From Clostridiaceae bacterium (lineage in GTDB: Bacteria > Bacillota > Clostridia > DSM-8532): 38,627 bases of DNA. This document shows, in pieces, positions 25,212 to 34,156 of the stretch. Each line of letters starts with the position of its first letter. The stretch's first letter is position 1. The DNA is taken from positions 1 to 38,627 of the forward strand of contig JAAYNA010000157.1 of the NCBI GenBank assembly GCA_012521105.1. The letters run 5' to 3'. The notes beneath the pieces were generated by a model that did no database searches, had not been told where the DNA came from, and worked only from the letters and a program-made list of their open reading frames with translations. The position numbers were made by a program, and so were the translations under genes.

Positions 25212-26623
25212 AATAAATCCTCCCCGTTTTCCTTATCATAATGCTTAGAGTCTTCTGGAAATAGTCGAGATAAGTTCCCATGATACGACATAAATAAACC
25301 GTACTTCGATCTAGTAACAGCAACATATAACAATTTCAACTCATCTGCAAGAGCATTCTCTTCTGACATCGCATTTTCTATTGCTTCTTTATCCGGAAAA
25401 ATTTCCTCACATAAAAAAGGTATGAATACGTTTTCAAACTCCATTCCTTTGACAGCATGGAAAGTAGATAAATATACACCTTTTACGTTACTAAATCCAG
25501 CTCGATATTTATTGATAATTGTTGGAATTATACCATTTCGCTTTAGAATATTTTCGAGCTCATTAACTATGGCACGATTACGGCATATAACTACATTAGA
25601 TGAAAAGGTTGCGTTTTTCTTTATTTGTCTAATAAGCCATGTAAGTTCTTTCTTCTTACTATCGAAATGGATAAGAACAGGCTTTGGACCTTTGGCTATA
25701 AATTCTGTAGGAACAACCATATCATTATCTTTCTTCCAGTATTCACTGTAGGTTATATTTTTTGCAAAATCTATAATAGTAGAAGGATTTCTGTAATTCT
25801 TATCAAATCTCAATATTTTGTTATCTGTAATATTTATACCGGAATCTCTCCATGAAAGCCGACTACCATATATTTGTTGTGCTACATCTCCAAAAAACGA
25901 AAATGAACCGTTTTTATTAACAGCAGTAATCAAAGATTTAATCATCATAGGGGAGAAATCTTGTCCTTCATCAACAATAATATGATCATACAATCTCGGC
26001 CTATTATCAGATTTCAATTCTTTATATACATAAAGGGCAATGTCATCCCAGTCATAGGGAGAAGGTCTAATCCTTAGGTATTCTTCGTAAACTATAAAAA
26101 ACCATTTACGATTTTCACGTTTGATGTAAGCTGAAGCACGTCCTATACGTTCTGCTCTTAAGTAGTCATCAAGGGTTTCAATTCCGAATCTCTCCATAAA
26201 AGTAATTTCATCAATGAAAACAGAAACTGGTCTTTTGTAAGTAGATTCATCAGGGTATCTTTTTTTAGTGACTTCAAGAGCCCGACTGATGTAATATTCC
26301 TTTTGTTTGGGTTTTAGAATATCATTCCGAACAGATATTTTACCCAAACTCTTAAGATATCCTGTTGCAAATTTGTGATATGTTTCAATACGAAGATTAC
26401 GCAACGGGGTACTAATAATTGCCCTCATATACTGTATAAGTGCCTTGTTAAAAGTAACAACTAGTACATTAGGTCGCATAGGTAAATTCGCTAATCCTAT
26501 TGCACGTAGTAAAGCCATTGTTGTTTTCCCACTACCTGCTGTTCCTAAAACAACAATATGCCCTGTAGCATCAAGGGCCAGTACTTCTTTTTGTTTACCT
26601 TTAGGATCAATATCACCTAGCAT
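25208..26623 (-). CDS. UvrD/Rep-like SF1 DNA helicase, compact
   Basis: Superfamily 1 helicase of 471 aa, far shorter than UvrD/PcrA (about 700 aa), so the 1B/2B insertions are small or absent. Motifs: Walker A GTAGSGKTT (27-35), motif Ia VVTFNKALIQYM, motif II VDEGQD (217-222), motif III GDVAQQIYG, motif IV RFDKNYRNPSTI, motif V STFHAVKGMEFENVFIPF and motif VI LLYVAVTRSKYGLFMS. No fused nuclease domain is seen. GGGAG 7 nt before ATG 26623. It heads the three-gene unit. A DNA translocase that exposes single strands would suit a DarT-type enzyme (inference). Confidence 0.88.
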   Translation of the reverse strand: MLGDIDPKGKQKEVLALDATGHIVVLGTAGSGKTTMALLRAIGLANLPMRPNVLVVTFNKALIQYMRAIISTPLRNLRIETYHKFATGYLKSLGKISVRNDILKPKQKEYYISRALEVTKKRYPDESTYKRPVSVFIDEITFMERFGIETLDDYLRAERIGRASAYIKRENRKWFFIVYEEYLRIRPSPYDWDDIALYVYKELKSDNRPRLYDHIIVDEGQDFSPMMIKSLITAVNKNGSFSFFGDVAQQIYGSRLSWRDSGINITDNKILRFDKNYRNPSTIIDFAKNITYSEYWKKDNDMVVPTEFIAKGPKPVLIHFDSKKKELTWLIRQIKKNATFSSNVVICRNRAIVNELENILKRNGIIPTIINKYRAGFSNVKGVYLSTFHAVKGMEFENVFIPFLCEEIFPDKEAIENAMSEENALADELKLLYVAVTRSKYGLFMSYHGNLSRLFPEDSKHYDKENGEDLL

Positions 26624-26635
26624 TGTTGTACTCCC

Positions 26636-27039
26636 TTAAACAGCATACTTCTTAAAGCTCTCCGCTTCTTCTAAATAATATTTCAAAGACTTCCTCATCG
26701 CACTCTGATGGATATCTGTTTTTGTATAAAAACACCGTCAAATCCATATCAAGTTAGTTCTTGATGTCACCATGGTTCGACAAATAGGCTATCAGTTCTT
26801 TGATTTGCTTTCAAGCATATGTCATTTTGCTTCCTTATCTTTAAAAAACGCATGCTCATCACACACATTAATCAAATTATCGTATAAGGCATTATATTTT
26901 ATAAGTTATTCAAAAGCTCCTCAGAGTAAATATTATCCACATACAATTCGGGCAGTATTTTAATCAACTCATCAGAATGACCGTTAATGAAATCCGCCAC
27001 CACTTCACTGGTAAACATACCTGATTCTGTTGTTGCAAG
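26636..27039 (-). pseudogene. Decayed gene upstream of the helicase, possibly type I restriction (HsdR-like) C-terminus
   Basis: Minus-strand reading in changing frames gives protein-like pieces: LATTESGMFTSEVVADFING..ELLNNL, then YDNLINVCDEHAFFKDKEAK, then KQIKELIAYLSNHGDIKN, a stop, MDLTVFLYKNRYPSECDEEV, and after a frameshift LEEAESFKKYAV with a stop at 26636-26638. The FLYK..YP....EEVFE...EEAE pattern recalls the tail of HsdR-type restriction subunits (YPP..QE.A...VLEQAE), but I am unsure. The final stop is 12 nt before the helicase ATG, so this was once the preceding gene of the same operon. Confidence 0.5.
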
Positions 27040-27331
27040 ATTTTACAATTTTATTGCCTTATAGTTCATATAATTCCAATTTTTATTATATCAGACAAAA
27101 TAAATATCTTCAACATTGTTATACTCTGGTTATATTTATATTTTATCAATTAACAGTTAAAATTTATTTCTTGTATTTTACAAATTATTTACATTTTACG
27201 TTTTAACTCATTACCTTGCTTATTTATGCTAAAATGTTTCTGAACTGTTGTCCGACTTACTGTGTTTTTGGCTGCCTTTGCAGTAGCAAACGAAAAAGTT
27301 TCACATAGGATAGTACAAGGAGTGCTATATA

Positions 27332-28192
27332 ATGGAAAAGATGACCGTATGTTATAGAAATGTTTTTAAAAGCCTGTTATTAATAATTGCATTATTTATT
27401 ATCCTTACCCTCCCTGTTTTTTCGCATGCACAGGAAATAACCGAACAAATCTTTATTACATTAAAAATTAACGGCACACCAATATTTTCAGACACAAACC
27501 CCTATATTAAACAAAACAGAACCTATGTACCCGTTCGTTTCGTTGCAGAAGCCTTTAATATGGCAGTTGATTGGATTCAGGATGAAAAAAAGACCGTTTT
27601 AACCGATGACGAGCATACAATTGAAATGTGGATAGACAGTAATAAACTCATTGTAAATGACCAGGAAATATTAATGGATGTCAATGTTGAAGGCTTTAAC
27701 GGAAGAACAATGGTACCTGTCCGTTATTTAGCTGAAATAAAAGGTTTTGAAGTTAAATGGGACGATTATACCTATTCGGTTGAAATGAATAAAGAAGGTG
27801 TTGCAATACCCGCATCAAACATATTAAACAGATCTTATACCGATGAAGACATAGTATGGCTTGCCAGAATTACGCATGTTGAAGGAAGAAATTTAAGCCT
27901 CAGTGGTAAGCTTGCAATAGCAAATGTGGTACTAAACAGAACAAAAGACCCTAACTTTCCCGATACTATATATAATGTCATATTCGACAGCAGATACACA
28001 AAACAGTTTCCACCGGCGCATAAACCGGGGTTTAAGGAACTGAAACCCGATAAATCCTCTGTTATTGCTGCAAAAATGGCCTTAGAAGGGATTAACAATA
28101 TCGACAAATGCCTCTACTTTAACAACCGCCCGTTCAGTAACAAGTCGAATGATTTGTATAAAATAATAGACGGTGAATACTTTTACTACTGA
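27332..28192 (+). CDS. SleB-type cell-wall hydrolase with copper-amine-oxidase-like N-domain
   Basis: Exported protein of 286 aa. Signal peptide (SLLLIIALFIILTLPVFSHA), then a copper amine oxidase N-terminal-like domain of clostridial type with two repeated V-P-V-R-F/Y motifs (NRTYVPVRFVAEAF and GRTMVPVRYLAEIKGF). A SleB/CwlJ hydrolase_2 domain starts about residue 170: DEDIVWLARITHVEGRNLSL, then KLAIANVVLNR. Such enzymes cut peptidoglycan, often spore cortex during germination. AAGGAG precedes the ATG. An extended -10 (TGCTAAAAT) lies near 27228-27236. The bidirectional hairpin at 28200 ends it. Confidence 0.88.
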   Translation: MEKMTVCYRNVFKSLLLIIALFIILTLPVFSHAQEITEQIFITLKINGTPIFSDTNPYIKQNRTYVPVRFVAEAFNMAVDWIQDEKKTVLTDDEHTIEMWIDSNKLIVNDQEILMDVNVEGFNGRTMVPVRYLAEIKGFEVKWDDYTYSVEMNKEGVAIPASNILNRSYTDEDIVWLARITHVEGRNLSLSGKLAIANVVLNRTKDPNFPDTIYNVIFDSRYTKQFPPAHKPGFKELKPDKSSVIAAKMALEGINNIDKCLYFNNRPFSNKSNDLYKIIDGEYFYY

Positions 28193-28199
28193 AAACAAT

Positions 28200-28245
28200 T
28201 GCAGCCTAAAGCTTATAAAACTAAATCATAAGCTTACAGGCTGCA
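28200..28245. terminator. Hairpin between convergent genes
   Basis: Stem TGCAGCCT-AAGCTTAT (28200-28216) with ATAAGCTT-AGGCTGCA (28228-28245), 16 pairs with a small bulge. It lies between the plus-strand hydrolase and the minus-strand 104-aa gene. On the minus strand it is followed by TTGTTTTC, a weak U-tract. Confidence 0.7.
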
Positions 28246-28251
28246 GTACTG

Positions 28252-28566
28252 TTAACAGGATATAACCTTCTTTTCTGCAGTGCGCCATTCTTTTTCATAA
28301 CCGCCTTCTTTTTTTACTTTTTTAGCATAAGGCTCTATGTCTTTCCACTCCATTTTTGTTTCTGCCCATTCAATTAATATGTCGTCGTTATTCAGGGCAA
28401 ATTCCTTTTCTGCATGATAAAGCCTGGGTTTAACCGAACTTGCGTGGTATGTAAGTTTTTCGGCCGAATTGTTCTCAAAATAACCTGCCCTATGCTCAGC
28501 AATAACTTCAGCGGGAATATCATACATCGTACCATCAGGCATTTGAACTCTCAAATACTTTTTCAC
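28252..28566 (-). CDS. Small conserved hypothetical protein
   Basis: Soluble, charged protein of 104 aa (MKKYLRVQMPDGTMYDIPAE) with a GTG start and a strong GGAGGTAATG SD. The N-terminus looks like a short beta hairpin (V-Q-M-P-D-G-T-M-Y-D-I-P) and the rest is helical and Lys/Glu-rich (EWKDIEPYAKKVKKEGG). No motif or known function recognised. It is monocistronic and convergent with the SleB-type gene. Confidence 0.7.
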   Translation of the reverse strand: MKKYLRVQMPDGTMYDIPAEVIAEHRAGYFENNSAEKLTYHASSVKPRLYHAEKEFALNNDDILIEWAETKMEWKDIEPYAKKVKKEGGYEKEWRTAEKKVISC

Positions 28567-28697
28567 AGCATTACCTCCTTTTCAGTTGCATGATTGTTAA
28601 ATTTTTAACTATATATATTTTATCATATATAATATAGAATTTCTACCTCTTTTTAATTTTTGGTAGTCACATATTAACATTAAAAATCAAGAAATAA

Positions 28698-28726
28698 TTG
28701 AATATTTTACATGACTGTTTTATAAT
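28698..28726 (+). promoter_or_regulatory. Promoter upstream of the pectate lyase gene
   Basis: TTGAAT (28698-28703), 17-nt spacer, perfect TATAAT (28721-28726). The coding start is about 277 nt downstream, so the transcript would have a long leader that contains the cre-like box. Confidence 0.55.
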
Positions 28727-28861
28727 GTTATAGTAAGTATTCCCTTAATTGCTATGAATGTCCACTCGCAGCACTTAATCATATTACTAAAAACTTTTTA
28801 TCATACAATAAGTTTATTTTAGCATTAAACGTATACTCTTTAGGTATGAAAATAATCTTTA

Positions 28862-28875
28862 TGAAAGCGCTTACT
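28862..28875 (+). promoter_or_regulatory. cre-like (CcpA/LacI-family) box
   Basis: TGAAAGCGCTTACT matches the catabolite-responsive element consensus TGWAANCGNTNWCA at all but the last position. It lies in the long leader of the secreted lyase gene, where bound CcpA or another LacI-type repressor could block transcription. Fits carbon control of a polysaccharide lyase. Confidence 0.6.
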
Positions 28876-29002
28876 TTTACTGGCAGGCTCTAATAAATGT
28901 CTCTACAAAAATTGTACTGTAACATACTAAATACGAACATCGGTTGGTTACACATGTTTTGCAAAATCATTACAAATTTTTTATATAAAAGGAGGCTTTT
29001 TT

Positions 29003-32000
29003 ATGGTAAAGCGTAAGTGGTTAGTATTTCTTTTATCTTTTCTGATTGTATTCCCCACCACAACAGTGCCGGCTATTGCAGAAGAGGCAGATCCAGACTT
29101 TATTAGCATTAAAAGCAATTGGAAGGGCAGCGTTTTCGGTGATGTGGGTGGTCAGGACAAAATTACTTTCGAGAACTTTGAAATCACCGAAACGAGTGTC
29201 GGAACTGCGAAACTACGCAGTTCAAACAACCGCGGTAAAATTGCAAGTTCCTCTGAAGGCATTGCCTTTTATTACCAGGAGATACCTTCCGACACAGACT
29301 TTGAGTTAACAGCCACTGCCACAGTTGAATCCTTCGACATAAATAATCAGGTATCCTTCGGTATCATGCTTCGAGACAAGATTCTAATTAATGAATCCAA
29401 CAAAGATACCCTTGGAAACTATATTGCAGTAGGACCAATAGATACGGCAAAAGTTCCTGCAAAATACACTTTTTCAAGAAATACTGAAGGCCAGTCAAAG
29501 CAGGGAGACATCACAAACGAATTTGTCCCCGCACCAGGAAATACATATAAATTAAGTCTTAAAAAGACGGGAGACATCTATGTATTAACATTTGGAAGCG
29601 AAGAACCTGTAATAATAGACAATTTTACCTTTGAGGGAGATACCCTTTATGCTGGGCTATATACATCAAGGAACACAAGCGTTGTATTCAGTGACATAAC
29701 ATTTTCAATAACAGAAATAAAAGAAATATTAGATTTATCGGTTGATTCTTCTAAAATGAAAACTTCATATCTTCCTGGCGAGGCTCTTAACTTGGAAGGC
29801 CTTATAGTAACAGTATCTTATTCGGATGACACTACAGAAACTTTGTCAGATGATGATTACGTAATAACAGGTTTTGACAGCGGTACACCAGGCACAAATA
29901 CTATCAGCATCAATTTCGGCGGTATATCAAAAACCATTGATTTGGAGATCCTTCCGCTAACATGTACGGACATAAAAGTTCAATATTTACCGGCCAAAAC
30001 CGATTATTATATAGGCGACACTTTTAATGCCGAAGGCTTAACAGTGTTAGTCGAGTATAATGATGGTTACAGGGTTGTAGAACTTACAGAAGATAAATAT
30101 ACATTATTAATTTCAGGTAAACAGGCATCCGGGTATGTCTTCGATAAAGCCGGTACAGGTAAAGTTGAGGTAATATCAAATGAAGAGCCTTCTGTTAAAA
30201 CCGAGTTTGAAGTAAATGTTTCAGATGCGTCCATTGAAAAGATTGAGATTGCACGTGAACCTGAGAAAACAGTTTATTTCATTGGCGACGAATTAGATTT
30301 AGGAGGTCTCATAGTTTATGCCCACTACAGCGATGGCACGAAGGTGCGCCTCGACAAAAACGAATACACAGTATCAAACCTTGACACATCAATTGCAGGA
30401 GAAAAAGAAATTACCATAACTCATAAGGTAAAAACAGCACTTCTTGAAGTACTGGTAAAGGAAAGGTCCTTAACGGGACTGGAAATTTCCAGGTACCCGA
30501 AAACAACATACTATGTTGGTGAGAATTTCAGCGCTGAAGGTCTTGAAGTATCGAAGGTGTACGACAACGGTGACAGAGAAGCCTTTACAAACTATATAAT
30601 TGATACGTCAGCATTCGACAGCAGTACACCAGGTGTATACGATCTTATGATCTCTGCCGGGGGTTTTGAGCCAGTAACCCTTAAGGTAACAGTAAGAGAG
30701 CCGGTTGAATACGAATGGAAGGTCACACGCTTTGGCCAGTCCACATCAGAATCCAAAAACTTTGTTAATTTCCCTGATGACCGAACCGTTGAAATCGTTG
30801 CCCTTGAAGGCGGTGGGAAAATTGCAACCGACCATGACGGTATCACTTTCTATTACACCGAGATTGACGCAGAAAAGGATAACTTTGTCCTTTCAGCCAA
30901 TATAAAAGTTAAGGAATACGCAAAGAGCCCTCACGACGGGCAAGAATCCTTTGGTATCATGGCCCGTGACGCAATAGGCACATTTGGTGATTCAAGCGTG
31001 TTTGCATCAAACATTGCAGCAATAGGCGGATTTAGTGGCGGAACAAAGAATCCGAACGGTACCCAGCTATTCATCCGTACCGGGGTCACATCTGCCGATG
31101 GTTCCGGAAGCCAGGGTGTTAAGCGGATCATGATTTCAGAAGAAAAACCTGAATTAAAAAATACCCATCCCGAAGCCGAATACAGGCTTACACTTGCTAA
31201 AACCAACAGCGGCTATGTTGGAAAGCTGAATGACGGCGAAGAAGTAATCTTCTTTGAACCCGATATCTTAAATATACAGGATTCAAAAATTTATGTAGGC
31301 TTCTATGCTGCACGCCTTGCAACAATAGATGTAAGTAATATAGAATTTGCAGTATCCAGTGCAAAAACAGATGCACCACGGGTTATTCCACCGGAAGAGC
31401 CTGTTACCCCGGCTATTGAAATTTTATCCCTCGACAAAACTTCCAAAGAAGAATACAACGTCCTTGTAAAGGCAAATGTGAATGGTAGTTTAACAGTAAA
31501 ACAGGGTGCGAAAATCCTGGTTCAGGATGTGGAGGTAAACTCTGAAGAAGAGTTTTCAGTTACTGCAAACCTTGAAAAAAACAGTGAAAACCCGTTCACA
31601 TTAATCTTTCTGCCCGATGATACACAGAAGCTTGCGTCCTATGACAAAATAATTAAAAATTTCAGCGTCACAATGAAAACATATAACGAAGGCCGAAACA
31701 TTTACGTGTCTCCACATGGAACGCCCGATGGCGATGGCACAAGAATCAATCCTCTCGACCTTGACACAGCAGTTGCCTTTGTTAAGGAAGGTCAGAAAAT
31801 AATTCTATTAAGCGGTGTTTACAGAAGAGATTCTGCTCTGATTATCCCCAGGTATAACGACGGAACTTCTGAAAACAGAAAGTATATGATAGCAGCACCA
31901 TATACAAGACCGGTCATAGACTTCGATAAAAAGGGCGAAGGCGTTGTTTTAAGCGGTAACTACTGGTATATCAGAGGCATTGACTTTGCAAGATCTGCCC

Positions 32001-32770
32001 CAAATCACAAAGGCTTTACCATTGGCGGAAGCCACAACATTGTAGAAGGCTGCAGGTTCTATGAGAATGGGGATACCGGGCTTCAAATAAGCAGAACAGA
32101 TACATCAACCAATTTATCTGAATGGCCGTCATTCAACAGAATTATAAACTGTGAATCCTTCGACAACCGTGACCCGTCCGAAAACAATGCTGACGGCTTT
32201 GCAGCAAAACTTACCTCCGGTATTGGTAATGAATTCATAGGCTGTGTTGCTCACCATAATATTGACGATGGCTGGGACCTTTATACAAAAGCAGGTACTG
32301 GCGAAATAGGCCCTGTTGTTATCGACAGCTGCATAGCCTATGAGAACGGAACCCTTACAGATGGAACAGTTGGAAAGGGCGATAAAAACGGATTTAAGCT
32401 CGGAGGGGAAGGAATTGCCGTGCCGCATGTGATAAGAAACAGCATAGCCTTTAATAACGGTGCCGCAGGTTTCACCAGCAACAGCAACCCCAATGTCATA
32501 GCAATAAACAATATTGCTTATAATAACGCAAAAGGAAACCTGGTGTTTACAACTTACAGCGGTATGGAGACAAACTTCGTTCTTGACGGGTTTATTTCAT
32601 ACAACACAGAAGGTGCTCCAGAGGATGTTATAACAGGAGATCTGACATCCGATAAAAACTACCTGTTTAATGGTACAAAGTCTTTAAACAAATCTGAAAA
32701 CGAGCTGTCGGAAGATGCCTTTATTGAAATACTTTTTAAACTTTTAACAGTAATAAAAGGCGTAAAATAA
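29003..32770 (+). CDS. Secreted modular PL9-type pectate lyase with Big_3 repeats
   Basis: Exported protein of 1255 aa. Signal peptide (KWLVFLLSFLIVFPTTTVPAIA). Residues about 33-243 form a module (FYYQEIP, then SFGIMLRD, then LYAGLYTSRNTSVVFSDI) that is repeated at about 572-800 (FYYTEID, SFGIMARD, IYVGFYAARLATIDVSNI). Four bacterial Ig-like Big_3 repeats lie between (about 245-572), each with Y-x-x-G-x-x-x-x-x-x-G-L. From residue about 898 (RNIYVSPHGTPDGDG) comes a right-handed beta-helix of the PL9 kind, with ADGFAAKL (candidate Ca ligand D1064, catalytic Lys1069) and DDGWDL (D1088, D1089, D1092). No dockerin or SLH domain is seen. GGAGG precedes the ATG. It should cleave pectate outside the cell by beta-elimination. 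Confidence 0.88.
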   Translation: MVKRKWLVFLLSFLIVFPTTTVPAIAEEADPDFISIKSNWKGSVFGDVGGQDKITFENFEITETSVGTAKLRSSNNRGKIASSSEGIAFYYQEIPSDTDFELTATATVESFDINNQVSFGIMLRDKILINESNKDTLGNYIAVGPIDTAKVPAKYTFSRNTEGQSKQGDITNEFVPAPGNTYKLSLKKTGDIYVLTFGSEEPVIIDNFTFEGDTLYAGLYTSRNTSVVFSDITFSITEIKEILDLSVDSSKMKTSYLPGEALNLEGLIVTVSYSDDTTETLSDDDYVITGFDSGTPGTNTISINFGGISKTIDLEILPLTCTDIKVQYLPAKTDYYIGDTFNAEGLTVLVEYNDGYRVVELTEDKYTLLISGKQASGYVFDKAGTGKVEVISNEEPSVKTEFEVNVSDASIEKIEIAREPEKTVYFIGDELDLGGLIVYAHYSDGTKVRLDKNEYTVSNLDTSIAGEKEITITHKVKTALLEVLVKERSLTGLEISRYPKTTYYVGENFSAEGLEVSKVYDNGDREAFTNYIIDTSAFDSSTPGVYDLMISAGGFEPVTLKVTVREPVEYEWKVTRFGQSTSESKNFVNFPDDRTVEIVALEGGGKIATDHDGITFYYTEIDAEKDNFVLSANIKVKEYAKSPHDGQESFGIMARDAIGTFGDSSVFASNIAAIGGFSGGTKNPNGTQLFIRTGVTSADGSGSQGVKRIMISEEKPELKNTHPEAEYRLTLAKTNSGYVGKLNDGEEVIFFEPDILNIQDSKIYVGFYAARLATIDVSNIEFAVSSAKTDAPRVIPPEEPVTPAIEILSLDKTSKEEYNVLVKANVNGSLTVKQGAKILVQDVEVNSEEEFSVTANLEKNSENPFTLIFLPDDTQKLASYDKIIKNFSVTMKTYNEGRNIYVSPHGTPDGDGTRINPLDLDTAVAFVKEGQKIILLSGVYRRDSALIIPRYNDGTSENRKYMIAAPYTRPVIDFDKKGEGVVLSGNYWYIRGIDFARSAPNHKGFTIGGSHNIVEGCRFYENGDTGLQISRTDTSTNLSEWPSFNRIINCESFDNRDPSENNADGFAAKLTSGIGNEFIGCVAHHNIDDGWDLYTKAGTGEIGPVVIDSCIAYENGTLTDGTVGKGDKNGFKLGGEGIAVPHVIRNSIAFNNGAAGFTSNSNPNVIAINNIAYNNAKGNLVFTTYSGMETNFVLDGFISYNTEGAPEDVITGDLTSDKNYLFNGTKSLNKSENELSEDAFIEILFKLLTVIKGVK

Positions 32771-32814
32771 TAAAGCTTGCGTAAACTGCTGGTTTTCAAA
32801 TATATTCCTTAACC

Positions 32815-32851
32815 GCCTCATATCTTTCAATAGATTTTGAGGCATTTTTTT
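32815..32851 (+). terminator. Terminator of the pectate lyase gene
   Basis: GCCTCA (32815-32820) pairs with TGAGGC (32838-32843), with an inner ATCT/AGAT pairing, followed by ATTTTTTT. Confidence 0.85.
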
Positions 32852-32925
32852 ATTTACATAATAGTGTCCAAATTTGTTTTCCGCCATATTATATAGTACA
32901 AGTTCCGAATAAGGTGGTGATAAAT

Positions 32926-33345
32926 ATGCCGGATGAAAGATATCAGGCACAGCTTCCGATAGACAGATTTTTCAGACAACAGTTAATACCGGGTAGACCC
33001 CCAAGGCGATTCGGTCCAATTTTTGGCCCACCTGGCATGCAGGACGTTCCCCCATTTGGACCTCCGGTAGGTACACCCAGGCAACAGGGACCTCCGCAGG
33101 GACCCCCGCCTTCATTTGTTCCCTCCAGAAGGGATGATGGCATATCCATTCGCGCCGTAGATCCCGGCTCAATCCGGCCATGCATATTCCGTTTTGTATA
33201 TATATGGCTTGAAAATGGCAGACAGTTCTGGGCATGGCTCGTATTCGTAGGGCCTCGCTCGGTAGCGGGATGGCGCTGGACTGGATTTAACTGGGTATAT
33301 TTCGGAACTGATCTGGAGAACATCAGCAGTTTCGTATGTTTCTAA
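32926..33345 (+). CDS. Proline/glycine-rich small protein with conserved aromatic C-terminus
   Basis: Protein of 139 aa. ATG 32926 follows AAGGTGGTGA. Residues about 20-70 are Pro/Gly/Arg-rich with repeated GPP/FGPP units (FGPIFGPPGMQ, PPFGPPVGTP, QGPPQGPPP). The C-terminal 65 residues form a compact aromatic segment (IRPCIFRFVYIWLENGRQFW, WRWTGFNWVYFGTDLENI) with Trp/Phe-rich beta strands and two Cys. No signal peptide. I do not know the family; a spore-coat or surface role is plausible from composition. A CATATTAT upstream resembles a sporulation-sigma -10, weakly. Confidence 0.7.
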   Translation: MPDERYQAQLPIDRFFRQQLIPGRPPRRFGPIFGPPGMQDVPPFGPPVGTPRQQGPPQGPPPSFVPSRRDDGISIRAVDPGSIRPCIFRFVYIWLENGRQFWAWLVFVGPRSVAGWRWTGFNWVYFGTDLENISSFVCF

Positions 33346-33407
33346 GTGTTTGCTTATGACTTCACAGGCAGTTGGTTGCAAGCACATTACCCTCCAGAAT
33401 AATTAAG

Positions 33408-33445
33408 AACAAGGGCTCTAATATGAATCGGAGCTCTTGTTTTTT
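33408..33445 (+). terminator. Terminator after the proline-rich gene
   Basis: AACAAGGGCTC (33408-33418) pairs with GAGCTCTTGTT (33431-33441) with one G-U, followed by a T6 run. It also precedes the end of the convergent lipoprotein gene and may work in both directions. Confidence 0.88.
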
Positions 33446-33475
33446 ACTTCTTGACATCAGGTAATGCATTCACCA

Positions 33476-34156
33476 TTACATAGCCGAAAGAACAGCTTCA
33501 ATATTTTCTTCGAAAAACTCGTACCAGACTGCATCTTTTGTCTCAGATTGTTTTATCATGAAAGAATCAAAGGATTCTTTTTCAACTGGTTCATCATCAA
33601 TTAAGTATGAAATGACTAAATCAGTTTCGCCCTGACTTGATTGGCTATATCCCAATACATCGGTTTTAACGGTATTTGAATCAAAATTTAGTTTTGCAAC
33701 TCCACTGTCTGCTGCGCCGCTTGAATATATAAATGTTCCGTCTTCTTTTAACTCCATCAAACCCCTGTACACGAAAAGGTACCCATAAACTGTACCATCC
33801 ATATAATGCAACACTTCATAAAACTGGGGGTAACCATTTACCGAAAGTTCAAGAACAACTTCAGGTAAGTTATCATTATCCATATCAAGCAATGTAAAAT
33901 GTGTTATTTCAAATATAGCTTCATAAATCTCCTTGTTTACCAAAGAATCGTTTAACAATAAACTCTTATTGTTATCTGTACTGAAAAATTCAGTATCATT
34001 CTGTAAAACGGCTTTATATGCTTCCAATGCTAGCTCGTGGGGCTCTGTTAATTCACTGCTGTTCAAGCCTGCACCCTGGCTCACGCATCCAGTAATTGAA
34101 ATACTTGTTAAAAGTACTAGAAATATAGTTTTAAACTTCGTATTTATCTTAATCAC
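33476..34156 (-). CDS. Putative lipoprotein of unknown function; start codon uncertain
   Basis: Exported lipoprotein: a Lys-containing N-terminus, hydrophobic FKTIFLVLLTSISITGC with lipobox ITGC, then a mature part with a Ca-binding-like FTLLDMDNDNLPEVVLEL (as in VCBS/FG-GAP-type loops) and strand-rich repeats. No function assigned. The start is uncertain: the best SD (GGAGTG) would serve an ATA at 34147 (ATA AAT ACG), giving a perfect lipoprotein N-terminus. The nearest legal start is GTG 34156, used here, which lies inside that SD. An ATG at 34213 has no SD and is only about 7 nt from the likely transcription start. Confidence 0.7.
   Translation of the reverse strand: MIKINTKFKTIFLVLLTSISITGCVSQGAGLNSSELTEPHELALEAYKAVLQNDTEFFSTDNNKSLLLNDSLVNKEIYEAIFEITHFTLLDMDNDNLPEVVLELSVNGYPQFYEVLHYMDGTVYGYLFVYRGLMELKEDGTFIYSSGAADSGVAKLNFDSNTVKTDVLGYSQSSQGETDLVISYLIDDEPVEKESFDSFMIKQSETKDAVWYEFFEENIEAVLSAM

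Noticed and set aside
29003-32770. Cellulosomal dockerin or SLH anchor on the lyase
   Set aside because: No duplicated dockerin Asp/Asn-rich segment and no SLH motif at either end.
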